A stretch of 64,000 nt of DNA from Paraburkholderia humisilvae (GCF_902859855.1 NZ_CADIKH010000007.1:62001-126000), one strand, 5' to 3'. Shown: positions 45,303-54,229, counted from the stretch's first letter. The notes: generated by a model from the sequence alone, not told the origin. Made by a program: numbers and translations.

Positions 45303-46157
45303 ATGAGCCCGATGCAGCAACCGTTGATGGCCGCGGCCGTGCAGATGAGCAGCACACCGGACGTCGCGCAGAATCTCGGCGAAGCGCGCCGCTGGGTTCA
45401 TGAAGCGGCCCGTGCGGGCGCGACGCTGATCAGCCTGCCCGAATACTTCTGCTGGATCGGCGATGACGAAAAGGAGCGGGTCGCGCTCGCGGAGCCGTTC
45501 GGCGATGGCCCGATCCAGCACGCGTTGGCCGCGCTTGCGCGCGACACCGGCGCATGGCTGATCGGTGGCACGGTGCCGATCAAGCCGTCACAAGGGCCGC
45601 AGTCCGGCACGCATGCGTACAACACGGCGCTGCTGTTCGACCCGAGCGGTCAATGCACCGCGCGCTACGACAAGATTCATCTGTTCAGCTTCAATCAGGG
45701 AGCCGAACAACACGCGGAAGGCGACACGATGGTCGGCGGCGATAGCGTCGGGACGGCGCATGGCCCGTTCGGCACGCTGCGTCTGTCAGTCTGCTACGAC
45801 CTGCGCTTTCCCGAACTCTATCGCGCCGGCCCCGCGGCCGATGTGCTTGCCGTGCCGGCCGCGTTTACGCACACCACCGGTCTCGCGCATTGGGAACTGC
45901 TGCTGCGTGCCCGCGCGGTCGAAAACCAGGCATTCGTGCTCGCGGCCGGACAGTGCGGTATGCATTCGAATGGTTGGCGGACTTTTGGCCACAGTATGAT
46001 CGTCGGGCCTTGGGGTGACGTGCTCGCGCGTCATGACGACGGTCCGGGCATCGCGCTCGCGACGCTCGACCCGGCGCGGCTCGACGAAGCGCGCGGACGC
46101 TTGCCAGTGCTCGAGCACCGGCGCATCGCGACGCCGTCGACGGTGACGCCGCTGTGA
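45303..46157 (+). CDS. Nitrilase-superfamily amidase (Nit1/omega-amidase-like)
   Basis: 284 residues. The catalytic Glu-Lys-Cys triad of carbon-nitrogen hydrolases is visible: SLPEYF, YDKIHLFSF and LSVCYDLRFPELYR. The sequence around the lysine and cysteine is closest to Nit1-type deaminated-glutathione amidases, with omega-amidase as the alternative. It would hydrolyse 2-oxo-amide side products made by the aminotransferase encoded just upstream, a repair or salvage role. The two genes form an operon with a 15-bp gap. Confidence 0.85.
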   Translation: MSPMQQPLMAAAVQMSSTPDVAQNLGEARRWVHEAARAGATLISLPEYFCWIGDDEKERVALAEPFGDGPIQHALAALARDTGAWLIGGTVPIKPSQGPQSGTHAYNTALLFDPSGQCTARYDKIHLFSFNQGAEQHAEGDTMVGGDSVGTAHGPFGTLRLSVCYDLRFPELYRAGPAADVLAVPAAFTHTTGLAHWELLLRARAVENQAFVLAAGQCGMHSNGWRTFGHSMIVGPWGDVLARHDDGPGIALATLDPARLDEARGRLPVLEHRRIATPSTVTPL

Positions 46158-46283
46158 CCCATGCGGCCGACGGGGCCGCCGTGACCGTTGGCCGCGCAGG
46201 AGCAAGCACAGGCTCACCGAATAAATCGCGGGACCACAGGTACCCGTTTAGACCAGGTCATACCAATAGGGAAGGAGATCGAC

Positions 46284-47084
46284 ATGCAGCTGCTCAGGAA
46301 TGGATTGATGCTTGCGTGCGCATGGGCATCGCTGGCGGTGCTCGCGCCGCTTCCGGCACATGCCGCCGACGCGACCACGCTGCGCTACGGCCTTGAAGCA
46401 CAATATCCGCCGTTCGAATCGAAGGGCCCGAGCGGCGACCTGCAGGGCTTCGATATCGACATCGGCAATGCGATCTGCAAGACCGCGAATCTCAAATGCA
46501 GCTGGGTCGAGACGTCGTTCGACGGGCTGATTCCGGCGTTGCAGGGCCGCAAGTTCGATGCGATCAATTCGGCGATGAACGCGACCGACAAGCGCCGCGA
46601 GGCGATCGACTTCACCCATGTGATTTATCGCGTGCCGACTCAGCTGATCGCGCGCAAGGACAGCGGCTTGCTGCCGACGCCCGAATCGCTGAAGGGCAAG
46701 CGGGTCGGCGTGCTGCAGGCGTCGATCCAGGAGACCTTCGCGAAAGCGCATTGGGAGAACGCCGGCGTCACGATCGTGCCGTATCAGGATCAGAACCAGG
46801 TCTACGCGGACCTCGGTTCGGGGCGCCTCGATGCGACACTGGTCCTCGCGCCGGCCGGGCAGACCGGCTTCCTGTCGCGACCTGAAGGCAAGGATTTCGC
46901 GTTCGTCGGTCAGCCGGTTCGCGACGACAAGATTCTCGGCAGCGGTATTGCGTTCGGCATCCGTAAAGGCGACACCGCGCTGCGCGACCAGTTGAACACC
47001 GCGATCGCGAAAGTGCAGGCGGACGGCACGGTCAAGACGCTTGCGCAGAAGTACTTCGGCAATATCGACGTTTCCGCGAAGTAA
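46284..47084 (+). CDS. Amino-acid ABC transporter substrate-binding protein
   Basis: 266 residues. A signal peptide (MQLLRNGLMLACAWASLAVL ... AHA) is followed by a family 3 solute-binding domain: LRYGLEAQYPPFESKGPSGDLQGFDIDIGNAIC, WVETSFDGLIPALQGRKFDAINSAMNATDKRREAIDFT. This is the lysine/arginine/ornithine-binding type. GAAGGAG precedes ATG 46284. The permease and ATPase genes are not next to it, so it must work with components encoded elsewhere. Confidence 0.88.
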   Translation: MQLLRNGLMLACAWASLAVLAPLPAHAADATTLRYGLEAQYPPFESKGPSGDLQGFDIDIGNAICKTANLKCSWVETSFDGLIPALQGRKFDAINSAMNATDKRREAIDFTHVIYRVPTQLIARKDSGLLPTPESLKGKRVGVLQASIQETFAKAHWENAGVTIVPYQDQNQVYADLGSGRLDATLVLAPAGQTGFLSRPEGKDFAFVGQPVRDDKILGSGIAFGIRKGDTALRDQLNTAIAKVQADGTVKTLAQKYFGNIDVSAK

Positions 47085-47189
47085 GCTGCACCGAGGCGCA
47101 AACCGGACAGGTTCGCCGCACTGCCCGGCGGACGTCGCGCGCGCCGTCTGTCACAGATAGCAAACGGCGTGCGCCGACCGTCAGGATCG

Positions 47190-47197
47190 GGAATAAA
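47190..47197 (+). promoter_or_regulatory. ECF-type -35 element before the first anti-sigma-like gene
   Basis: GGAATAAA followed 15 bp later by GTTTGCG. A very similar arrangement (GGAATAAA, 14 bp, GTTCGC) precedes the sigma factor gene. This is a candidate promoter for that sigma factor. Confidence 0.45.
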
Positions 47198-47251
47198 GCG
47201 GGGCGCGACGCTGTTTGCGACGGGAAGAGGCACTTTTCCCTTGCAGACAAC

Positions 47252-47998
47252 ATGGCGCACAGTGATTCCACCATCGACCCGCCGCTCACCGAAGCGGACA
47301 TCCAGGCCTTCGCCGATGGGTCGCTGTCGCCTGAGCGCGCGGCCCGTGTGCAGCGCTACCTCGGCGCGATGCCGGGAGAGGCGAGTCGGATCGCGTTCTA
47401 TCGCCGGCTGAACGGGCAGATGCGGCGCTCGTTCGTGCCGCATACGGCCCCCGCCGTCGACAATTCGAGGTTTATCCGGAGCGGCGCACGACGAGGCTGG
47501 CAGGCGCATCTGCACCGTGCGCGGCGCGCGCTGTTCGGGTCCGTTGCGCAGCGCATCCTGCTGCTGGTGCTCGCGCTAATCGGCTGGGCGGCCACCGCGT
47601 TTGTTTCCGATCATCAGTTGAATGCCGCAGCCGTGATGAGCTATGCGCAGTGGGCCGCTGTGCCCGAGCAAACGGCCGCCACGCCGGTCCCGGCGAGCCG
47701 CGATCCGTTCTCGACCGAGTTCGCGCAGTTGGGCTGGAAGCTGGTGTCGGTGAAAACCCTGCGGATGGGCCTGATCGAGGCGGCGCAGGAGTTCGACTAC
47801 CGGAATGCGGACGGTCAGCCGGTCGTGCTGCTGACGACGGGTGCGCCGTTCGTGATCGAACGGCCGCGCTGGATGGGCCACCGCGTCGGCGAACTGAGGC
47901 TCCTCACGTGGTCTGAAAACGGCACGCGCTACGTGCTGGCCGGCCGTGCCGACGCGCATGGTCTGATGAAAGCGGCCGACGCGGCGACCTTTCATTGA
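47252..47998 (+). CDS. Anti-sigma-factor-like membrane protein
   Basis: 248 residues. The N-terminal helix bundle (EADIQAFADGSLSPERAARVQRYL) resembles the cytoplasmic domain of anti-sigma factors, then one membrane helix (ILLLVLALIGWAATAFV) and a periplasmic domain (FDYRNADGQPVVLLTTG ... WSENGTRYVLAGRADAHGLM). It shares this layout and the YRNA(D/E)G and W-x-Y-x-(A/S)G motifs with the anti-sigma gene at 48669-49499, so the two are probably paralogues on either side of the sigma factor gene. No His/Cys zinc motif is seen. Confidence 0.75.
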   Translation: MAHSDSTIDPPLTEADIQAFADGSLSPERAARVQRYLGAMPGEASRIAFYRRLNGQMRRSFVPHTAPAVDNSRFIRSGARRGWQAHLHRARRALFGSVAQRILLLVLALIGWAATAFVSDHQLNAAAVMSYAQWAAVPEQTAATPVPASRDPFSTEFAQLGWKLVSVKTLRMGLIEAAQEFDYRNADGQPVVLLTTGAPFVIERPRWMGHRVGELRLLTWSENGTRYVLAGRADAHGLMKAADAATFH

Positions 47999-48063
47999 GC
48001 TGCGTATCATCGCGGCTGCGGCGTGGCGGCCGCCGGCGGCCTTTGCGAAAGTTGGATCATCGC

Positions 48064-48071
48064 GGAATAAA
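48064..48071 (+). promoter_or_regulatory. ECF-type -35 element before the sigma factor gene
   Basis: GGAATAAA, 14 bp, GTTCGC, about 80 bp before the sigma factor start; it matches the element at 47190. Autoregulation is inferred. Confidence 0.45.
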
Positions 48072-48153
48072 ATCACGTAATTATTGTTCGCAGTGTTAGA
48101 TACCGTCGTGCGCCGGCTGGTGCGCGGCCCCGCAATACCTGACGGGTACAAAA

Positions 48154-48672
48154 ATGGACATCCGTGATGAACTGATGGAACACGTACCGCGATTGCGTCG
48201 CTACGCACGCGCGCTGGTCAATAATCGGGACTTATCGGACGACCTCGTGCAGGACACGCTCGAACGGGCGCTGTCGCGTACCGAGAAGTTCAAGGAGGGC
48301 AGCGACTTGCGCGCATGGCTCTTCACGATCATGCACAACGTGTTTATCAATCAGGTCCGCAAGGCGTCGACGCGGGCGGTGCATGTGTCGGTCGATGACG
48401 AAAGCGTGTTCGAAAGCGAGTTCGCGGTGTCGGCGAATCCGACGCAATCGCTCGAGGTGCGTGACCTCGACTATGCGCTGCAAAGGTTGCCGACGGACCA
48501 GCGTGAGGTTGTGCTGCTGGTCGGTCTGGAGGAGATGAGTTATACGGAGGTCGCGCTCGCGCTGGACATTCCGGTCGGCACCGTGATGTCGCGTTTGTCG
48601 CGCGGCCGCGAGCGGCTCAGGGCATTGATGGCGGGTGCGCAGCCCGGCGCGAAATTACAGGTGGTGCGATGA
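48154..48672 (+). CDS. ECF-type RNA polymerase sigma factor
   Basis: 172 residues, sigma-70 family, extracytoplasmic function class with only regions 2 and 4. Region 2: RLRRYARALVNNRDLSDDLVQDTLERAL and LRAWLFTIMHNVFINQVRK. Region 4: LDYALQRLPTDQREVVLLVGLEEMSYTEVALALDIPVGTVMSRLSRGRERL. Its last bases overlap the start of the anti-sigma gene (ATGA), the usual coupled arrangement, so it should be held inactive at the membrane until an envelope signal releases it. The target regulon is not known. Confidence 0.93.
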   Translation: MDIRDELMEHVPRLRRYARALVNNRDLSDDLVQDTLERALSRTEKFKEGSDLRAWLFTIMHNVFINQVRKASTRAVHVSVDDESVFESEFAVSANPTQSLEVRDLDYALQRLPTDQREVVLLVGLEEMSYTEVALALDIPVGTVMSRLSRGRERLRALMAGAQPGAKLQVVR

Positions 48673-49499
48673 GCGAACAACAAACTCCAATCAGCGAAGA
48701 AGATCTCCACGCTTATGTCGACGGCGCGCTTTCCGAAGAGCGTCGCGAGCAGGTGGAGCGCGCGCTCGAACAGAATCCGGCGCTCGCGTCGAAGGTGAGT
48801 GACTACTTCTCGCTCAACAGCATGTTCCACGATCGCTATGATCGCGTGCTCAGTGAGCCGGTGCCGGCGCGTTTGCGTCCGCGCAAGACGCGCAATTGGC
48901 GCGAAGCGATGAACTGGCCGCAATTCGCGGGCATGGCTGCGGCGCTGGTGCTTGGCATTGGCATCGGCGTCGGCACGGACATGGGCAAGAGCGTATCCGG
49001 CGGCAGCTGGATCGGCGCGTCGTCTTCGGATACGCGGCCGGTCAGTGCGGACAGCACGGAAATGTTCGCGCGCAAGGCGGCATTCGCGCATGTCGTGTAC
49101 ATGCCCGCGGTGACGCGTCCGTCGGACATGGGCAAAGGTCACGAAGAAGAGTTCGTTCAGCTTCTGGCAAACAAACTCGGCACCGACGTGCATCCGCCGA
49201 TGCTGACAAAAAGCGGCTTCATGCTTGATGGCGGCCGGATGCTGCCCGGCAAGGATGGCCCGATGGCGCAGTTCATGTACCGCAACGCGGAGGGCGAGCG
49301 GCTCACGCTCGTGATCTCGCATCGGAACCAGAGTTCGAACACGACCGCGTTCCGGCTGTATCAGGATGGGCCGGTCAATGTGTTTTACTGGGTCGACGGC
49401 AATTATGGTTACGCAGTGTCGGGCGGGATGGATCGCAATGTGATGCTGCAGCTCGCGCATGATGTGTATGCGCAATTGACGGGGTCGACTGCGGGTTGA
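48669..49499 (+). CDS. Anti-sigma factor, single-pass membrane protein
   Basis: 276 residues overlapping the sigma factor gene by 4 bp. The N-terminus (SEEDLHAYVDGALSEERREQVERALEQNPALASKV) is a typical anti-sigma helix bundle, followed by one membrane helix (FAGMAAALVLGIGIGVGTDM) and a periplasmic sensor-like domain (MYRNAEGERLTLVISH, YWVDGNYGYAVSGGMDRNVM). It probably binds the upstream sigma factor. Two strong terminators follow, ending the operon. Confidence 0.88.
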   Translation: MSEQQTPISEEDLHAYVDGALSEERREQVERALEQNPALASKVSDYFSLNSMFHDRYDRVLSEPVPARLRPRKTRNWREAMNWPQFAGMAAALVLGIGIGVGTDMGKSVSGGSWIGASSSDTRPVSADSTEMFARKAAFAHVVYMPAVTRPSDMGKGHEEEFVQLLANKLGTDVHPPMLTKSGFMLDGGRMLPGKDGPMAQFMYRNAEGERLTLVISHRNQSSNTTAFRLYQDGPVNVFYWVDGNYGYAVSGGMDRNVMLQLAHDVYAQLTGSTAG

Positions 49500-49515
49500 A
49501 CTGGCTTCATCAGGA

Positions 49516-49558
49516 AATGGCCGAATTATGAAGTTTTATGGAATTCGGCCATTTTTTG
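49516..49558 (+). terminator. Rho-independent terminator of the sigma/anti-sigma operon
   Basis: AATGGCCGAATT, 14-nt loop, AATTCGGCCATT, then T-rich. The 12-bp stem is perfect and begins 17 bp after the anti-sigma stop. Confidence 0.9.
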
Positions 49559-49625
49559 TTTACCCGACAGTGGATTATTCGGGGTTCGGGCTTTCTTGAT
49601 AAAGCATTCGCTTTCCCGCGGAAAC

Positions 49626-49658
49626 AAAGGCCGGTCGACGGATGACGACCGGCCTTTT
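49626..49658. terminator. Second terminator in the 49.5-49.8 kb space
   Basis: AAAGGCCGGTCG, loop, CGACCGGCCTTTT with T-rich DNA after it and an A-rich start, so it can act on both strands. The remaining space up to 49828 holds no gene except the leader of the EF-hand gene (AGGGAGG before its ATG). Confidence 0.85.
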
Positions 49659-49828
49659 CTGTTTTTTCTGTTTGCCATATTCAAGATTCGCGCCGCTGTG
49701 ACCGATATTAGTCTCGACATATCTGATAACAGGCGTAATGCCCGGTGGTTCAAAACCGATGCGGTTCCCGCCATTCCACAGATCTGAATCCGGGTTTCTG
49801 AATAACCGGAGCCAAAGGGAGGTTTGTC

Positions 49829-50791
49829 ATGTCGGTTTCACTAATCAATAGCACGGTCACCGATTTGCTTCATCAATCTCGCGACCGCAATGCCGCGAAT
49901 ACTGCCGATACAAACGGCTCCTCCGACGCGGCCGTTGCTTCCGGCGCGGCGGGTGCGCAAGCCGGCTTGCCGAATGGCTCGCAAACCACCGCGAACACAT
50001 CGGGCACGAACTCGCCGTCGTCGATCGAGACATTCAGTCCGGCCGCACAGATGCTGTCTCAGTGGGCTTCGGAAGGCCTGACTATAGCGAGGTTCTCGCT
50101 CTTAGGCTTCGGCCTGACACCCAGCGACGTCAACAATGCGGAGCAATCGAAGCAGGGACTGCTCGCGTTGATGAACAAGCTCGAAGTGGGGGTGCAGAAC
50201 CTCGCCGACTTCAACGCCAACGGCGGCAAGGGAACAATGGGCGGACTGGCATTCGCGGCCCAATTCCTGGGTCTGACAACCGACTCGATCGAGGAGGCCA
50301 AACAGTCACCGGACAAAATGACGGCGCTGTTGAACAGGATCACGAATCTCGTGCCGAACTGGCAGTACGAGACTCCGACTAATCCTTTTGGAACGCCACC
50401 CGCCAATAGCCCGGTGTCGGCTCCTGGCGCGGACGCCGCGGCGCCGCGTGCAAGTTCGACGGCGGGCGCGCCGTCGCAGTCCGGTTCGGGTGATGGGCCG
50501 GTCGTGGGCGGCACCGTGTCCGCACAAGATTTCACGAGGCTTGTCGAGCAATTCGGCGGCAGCGCCGACGAGGCGAAACAGCTCTTCGCCGCGATGGACA
50601 CGGATCAGAACGGCTCGCTCTCCAATCTCGAAGTGGTGAATGAGCTAGGCCGTCTATCGACCGACAGCACGAGCGCCGTGTCTCAAATGGTGATGGCGCT
50701 GATGGACACGGACCATAACGGCAACGTGAGCGGCGACGAGTTCTTCAACTTCCAGAGAGCGCTTCAAGGCAGCGAAAAGGCACCGACCTGA
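49829..50791 (+). CDS. EF-hand calcium-binding protein
   Basis: 320 residues. Two canonical EF-hand loops near the C-terminus: DTDQNGSLSNLEV and DTDHNGNVSGDEF, each with acidic residues at positions 1, 3, 5 and 12. The middle is a Gly/Ser/Ala/Pro-rich linker and the N-terminal part (SQWASEGLTIARFSLLGFGLT) is a separate helical region. There is no signal peptide, but the composition suggests a secreted or surface protein of the calcium-sensing type. It is monocistronic between terminators. Function is unknown. Confidence 0.8.
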   Translation: MSVSLINSTVTDLLHQSRDRNAANTADTNGSSDAAVASGAAGAQAGLPNGSQTTANTSGTNSPSSIETFSPAAQMLSQWASEGLTIARFSLLGFGLTPSDVNNAEQSKQGLLALMNKLEVGVQNLADFNANGGKGTMGGLAFAAQFLGLTTDSIEEAKQSPDKMTALLNRITNLVPNWQYETPTNPFGTPPANSPVSAPGADAAAPRASSTAGAPSQSGSGDGPVVGGTVSAQDFTRLVEQFGGSADEAKQLFAAMDTDQNGSLSNLEVVNELGRLSTDSTSAVSQMVMALMDTDHNGNVSGDEFFNFQRALQGSEKAPT

Positions 50792-50816
50792 GCGTCAATG
50801 TGCTGCGAAGACAGGT

Positions 50817-50854
50817 AAGGCCGGTGCCGGCGTTCAGCTGGCGCCGGCCTTTTT
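50817..50854 (+). terminator. Rho-independent terminator after the EF-hand gene
   Basis: AAGGCCGGTGCC, 11-nt loop, GGCGCCGGCCTT followed by TTT. Twelve-bp stem with one T-G pair. Confidence 0.9.
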
Positions 50855-51051
50855 CGTCTGACGATGCGGCCGGCGCGGTGCGCCGCTGAATGGCGTTTAA
50901 AAAACGATTGTCGGGGAAATAAAATAATGCGGCGATTCCCGAATCGAGAAAATATTATTGCAAGAAAAAGAAAATATTCTCACGGTACACTCGCTCGCCC
51001 TCCGCTTTATTTGATTCACCACACTCCCCCAAAAAGGCTTACGGATCGCCC

Positions 51052-51795
51052 ATGGAAACCACTCAGTCCACTGATATCTCTCTGCAAAATAGCCGCATCG
51101 TCATCGCGGGCGGCACGTCGGGCATCGGCTTTGCGGTTGCGCAGGCCGCGGCGCGCGCCGGCGCCGCAGTGACCATTGCGTCGAGCAGCCTGCGGCGCGT
51201 GCAGGAAGCGCTCGAGCATTTGCCGAAGGGCACCCGCGGCGAAGCGGTCGACTTCACCGACGAGGCCCGTGTCAGCACGTTCTTCGAGCGGGTCGGCGCG
51301 TTCGATCATTTGGTCTATACCGCGGGCGAGTCGCTGTTTCTGCAGACGCTGGCCGAGCTCAGCATCGCTGAAGCGCGCAACGCATTCGACGTGCGCTACT
51401 GGGGCGCGGTGACCGCGGTCAAGCACGCGGCGCCGTACCTGCGCTCGGGCGGGTCGATTACGCTGACGAGCGGTGTCGCGTCGTCGCGGCCGTTGCCCAC
51501 ATGGGCGATTCCGTCGAGCATCCTTGGCGCGATGGAGTCGCTCACGCGCGCGCTTGCTGTCGAACTCGCGCCGCTGCGCGTCAACGCGGTCAAGCCGGGC
51601 GTGTTGCGCACGAACCTGTGGAGCAATATGAGCGAAGAGGATCGCAACGGCCTCTATGAAGCGGTCGGGAACAAGCTGCCGGTACAGCGGGTCGGTGAAG
51701 CGAGCGAGGTTGCGAACGCGTATCTGTACTTGATGCAGCAGGGGTATAGCACGGGGCAGGTGATCGTCGTGGATGGCGGTCATATGCTGGTGTAG
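51052..51795 (+). CDS. SDR-family oxidoreductase with atypical catalytic site
   Basis: 247 residues with a classical Rossmann opening (RIVIAGGTSGIGFAVAQAAARAGA) and the late motif LAVELAPLRVNAVKPGVLRTNLW, so it binds NAD(P). The usual Tyr-x3-Lys catalytic motif is not recognisable: the place where YxxxK is expected reads WAIPSSILGAME. The catalytic Ser position (TLTSGVASSRP) is kept. It therefore belongs to a divergent SDR group and may be a poor or different kind of reductase, or a regulatory protein. A monocistronic gene with AT-rich upstream DNA. Confidence 0.8.
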   Translation: METTQSTDISLQNSRIVIAGGTSGIGFAVAQAAARAGAAVTIASSSLRRVQEALEHLPKGTRGEAVDFTDEARVSTFFERVGAFDHLVYTAGESLFLQTLAELSIAEARNAFDVRYWGAVTAVKHAAPYLRSGGSITLTSGVASSRPLPTWAIPSSILGAMESLTRALAVELAPLRVNAVKPGVLRTNLWSNMSEEDRNGLYEAVGNKLPVQRVGEASEVANAYLYLMQQGYSTGQVIVVDGGHMLV

Positions 51796-51926
51796 CCCAC
51801 GAGAGCCGAGTGGCGAACGTCCCGCGGCAGACCTTCAGCGGCTGATCCTTTTCGGAGTCAGTCTTGGACGGGCTGAACTCATCGCCCTACACTGCGAGTC
51901 ACCGACAACACTGATTGGAGCAAGCC

Positions 51927-52937
51927 ATGAGTATCAAGGACAAACTGCCGGCCGGCACGAAGCTCGGCTTCGGGACCGCGCCGCTCGGCAACATGTTCCG
52001 TGCGATTCCCGAGGCCGAAGCGGCCGCGACGGTCGAAGCGGCGTGGCAGCACGGCATCCGCTATTTCGACACCGCGCCGTTTTATGGAGCGGGCCTCGCG
52101 GAGATTCGCCTCGGCGATACCCTCGCGACGCACAAGCGCAGCGAGTATGTGCTGAGTTCGAAGGTCGGCCGCGTGATTCTCGACGAAGTCGAAGACGTTA
52201 GCGCGCGGGATCTCGGCGAGAAAGGCGGCGTGTTCGCGCACGGACGGCCGAACAAGATCATCAACGACTACTCGGCCGACGGCACGATGCGTTCGATCGA
52301 AGACAGCCTCAAGCGGTTGAAGACCGATCACATCGAAATCCTCTGGGTGCACGACATCGCGCAGGATTTCTACGGCGAAGAATGGCTGTCGGTATTCGAA
52401 ACCGCGCGTAAAGGCGCGTTTCGTGCGCTGATGCGGTTGCGCGAGGAAGGCGTGATCAAGGCGTGGGGCATCGGTGTGAACCGCGTCGAGGCTTGCGAGC
52501 TTGCGCTCGATCTGAGCGACCCCGATGGCTTCCTGCTTGCGGGGCGCTACACGCTGCTTGATCACGAGCGCGCGTTGCAGCGTCTGATTCCGGCATCGGC
52601 GGCGCGCAATGTGGAAATCGTGGTTGGCGGTCCGTATAGCTCCGGCATTCTCGCGGGCGGCGCGCACTTCGAATATCAGAAGGCGTCGCCGGAGATTATC
52701 GCGAAGGTCGACAAGATCAAGGCGATTGCGCAACGCCATGGTGTGAGCGTGAAGGCGGCTGCGCTGCAGTTTGCGTTGGCTAATCCGGTGGTGGCCGCCG
52801 TGATTCCGGGTGCGAGCAAGCCGGAGCGGATCGCGGAAGACCAGGCTGCGGTGTCCCAAGTTATCCCGGCGGATTTCTGGCGGGAAATGCAGCAGCAGAA
52901 GCTGGTGGCGGAGAATGCGCCGCTGCCGATTGATTGA
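51927..52937 (+). CDS. Aldo/keto reductase
   Basis: 336 residues. NADPH-dependent carbonyl reductase fold: GTAPLGNMFRAI start, catalytic Asp and Tyr in YFDTAPFYGAGLAEIRLG, LLWVHD-type strand (IEILWVHDIA), and the cofactor segment AAVIPGASKPERIAED. It belongs to the D-threo-aldose 1-dehydrogenase/pyridoxal 4-dehydrogenase-like group. GGAG lies 6 nt before ATG 51927. No pathway genes flank it, so the substrate remains open. Confidence 0.88.
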   Translation: MSIKDKLPAGTKLGFGTAPLGNMFRAIPEAEAAATVEAAWQHGIRYFDTAPFYGAGLAEIRLGDTLATHKRSEYVLSSKVGRVILDEVEDVSARDLGEKGGVFAHGRPNKIINDYSADGTMRSIEDSLKRLKTDHIEILWVHDIAQDFYGEEWLSVFETARKGAFRALMRLREEGVIKAWGIGVNRVEACELALDLSDPDGFLLAGRYTLLDHERALQRLIPASAARNVEIVVGGPYSSGILAGGAHFEYQKASPEIIAKVDKIKAIAQRHGVSVKAAALQFALANPVVAAVIPGASKPERIAEDQAAVSQVIPADFWREMQQQKLVAENAPLPID

Positions 52938-53074
52938 TAAGGCTGGTTTGAGACGCGAGCGGTGGGTGGTCGGCGGGCGGCGTGCTTGCTGATGATGCGC
53001 GATCTAAATCGCGGGCGGGTCGTCCTGCCGAGTTTAGCGCTGCGTTCGGTTCGGGCCGCCGCCGATTGCGAGCG

Positions 53075-53470
53075 TTATTGATTGCCGCACGTCGTATCGC
53101 CTTCTGCACAGTGCAACTGGCTATTGAGCAGCTTGGTCTGTGCTTGCGTGAGTTCATCAAGACACGACGCCTGAGCCATCGCGTGAATGCTGCCGCCATT
53201 TGAGCCCGACGTGTTGAAGTCACACTGCGCGTCACGCCATGTGATCCATGCACGTTGGGCTTTTTGCAGTTTCTCTTTGCCCGGCTTGCTCACCTTCGCT
53301 TGCAATGCGCGGAAAGTTTGATTGAGCTTGGTGTCGGAGGCTTTCAGGCCGTTGTTCGCGCATTGCGTTAGCGTGGTTTGGTCGGTGGCGTTCGCACAAT
53401 CGGGTTGCGCGGCGAGGGTGGCGTTGCAGGCGAGCAATAACGTCACGGCACAGGGGAATAGAGCGCGCAT
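53075..53470 (-). CDS. LprI-family (DUF1311) exported protein
   Basis: 131 residues. Signal peptide (MRALFPCAVTLLLACNATLAA) then the LprI/DUF1311 domain: CANATDQTTLTQCANNGLKASDTKLNQTF, KLQKAQRAWITWRDAQCDF, and further cysteines. It is the same family as the putative immunity protein at 31291-31791, but here it stands alone without a lysozyme gene. Members inhibit lysozymes or have unknown envelope roles. AGAGGAC precedes ATG 53470. It is the last ordinary chromosomal gene before the accessory region. Confidence 0.83.
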   Translation of the reverse strand: MRALFPCAVTLLLACNATLAAQPDCANATDQTTLTQCANNGLKASDTKLNQTFRALQAKVSKPGKEKLQKAQRAWITWRDAQCDFNTSGSNGGSIHAMAQASCLDELTQAQTKLLNSQLHCAEGDTTCGNQ

Positions 53471-54229
53471 TGGCTTGTCCTCTTTTGGGGTGCTTCGGGG
53501 GAGTTCGACAGGCATTTGTTACTTTCGACGACACGAACGTTACCCGGTTTTGCGTTTGATTGGCGATGTCTCAGTTGTATTTGAAGCTTTGGTGGTGCAA
53601 GTGAGTTTCGCGCTGCGGCGCAGTGTCCTTTGTGAATGGCCGAATTGGTCGATTCTCACTTTTTAGGACTGGCGAAGGCAGTTTGGGTCGCCCGCGTAGT
53701 AATACCTTCGCGCACTTTCCAGTTCATCAAAATAATATGGTCTCGGAACGCTGTTTTTAGATCGAAGCTCTAATTTGGTTTTATTTTTTGTTAATTATTT
53801 AGGAGTGTAGATGATGTGGAGCGCAGAGAAGAAAGCGGTCTCACGATGATTACCGTCCCGATGCAACACGACGGTTCAGCAAGGGCGGGGCCAGATTCTT
53901 ACCGCCGTGAAGCTGACTTTTAGCTATTGAAATGATTCATCGATGATCTAAAACTATTGGCGCCATACTCGTCGGTATGCGGGTTCAAGATTGTGGGAGC
54001 GCCTCCGCTACGTACTGCGTCGGACCGGCTTTTCCTGTAGATTTCCAAAATTTGGCTACACGATGGACTCAAACCGTATGCCTTGGTCGAAATCGGTCAC
54101 GCGTCTCGTAACTTGCCTGGATGCAAGGGACTTTGACCTACTGTCACCCGTGCGTGTAGTCAATTCTCTAATGTGCCCCTTTTTAAACCAACCGGAGCAC
54201 CTGTCGGAGAACGACGCGAGGTGGTTCCT
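53471..54229. other. AT-rich junction region without a supported gene
   Basis: 759 bp in which base composition falls visibly; 53760-53810 is especially AT-rich. Only short ORFs without motifs are present. It separates the core-like genes from the methylase/nuclease module and is the likely left border of the accessory DNA. No tRNA fragment or integrase remnant could be recognised here. Confidence 0.5.
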
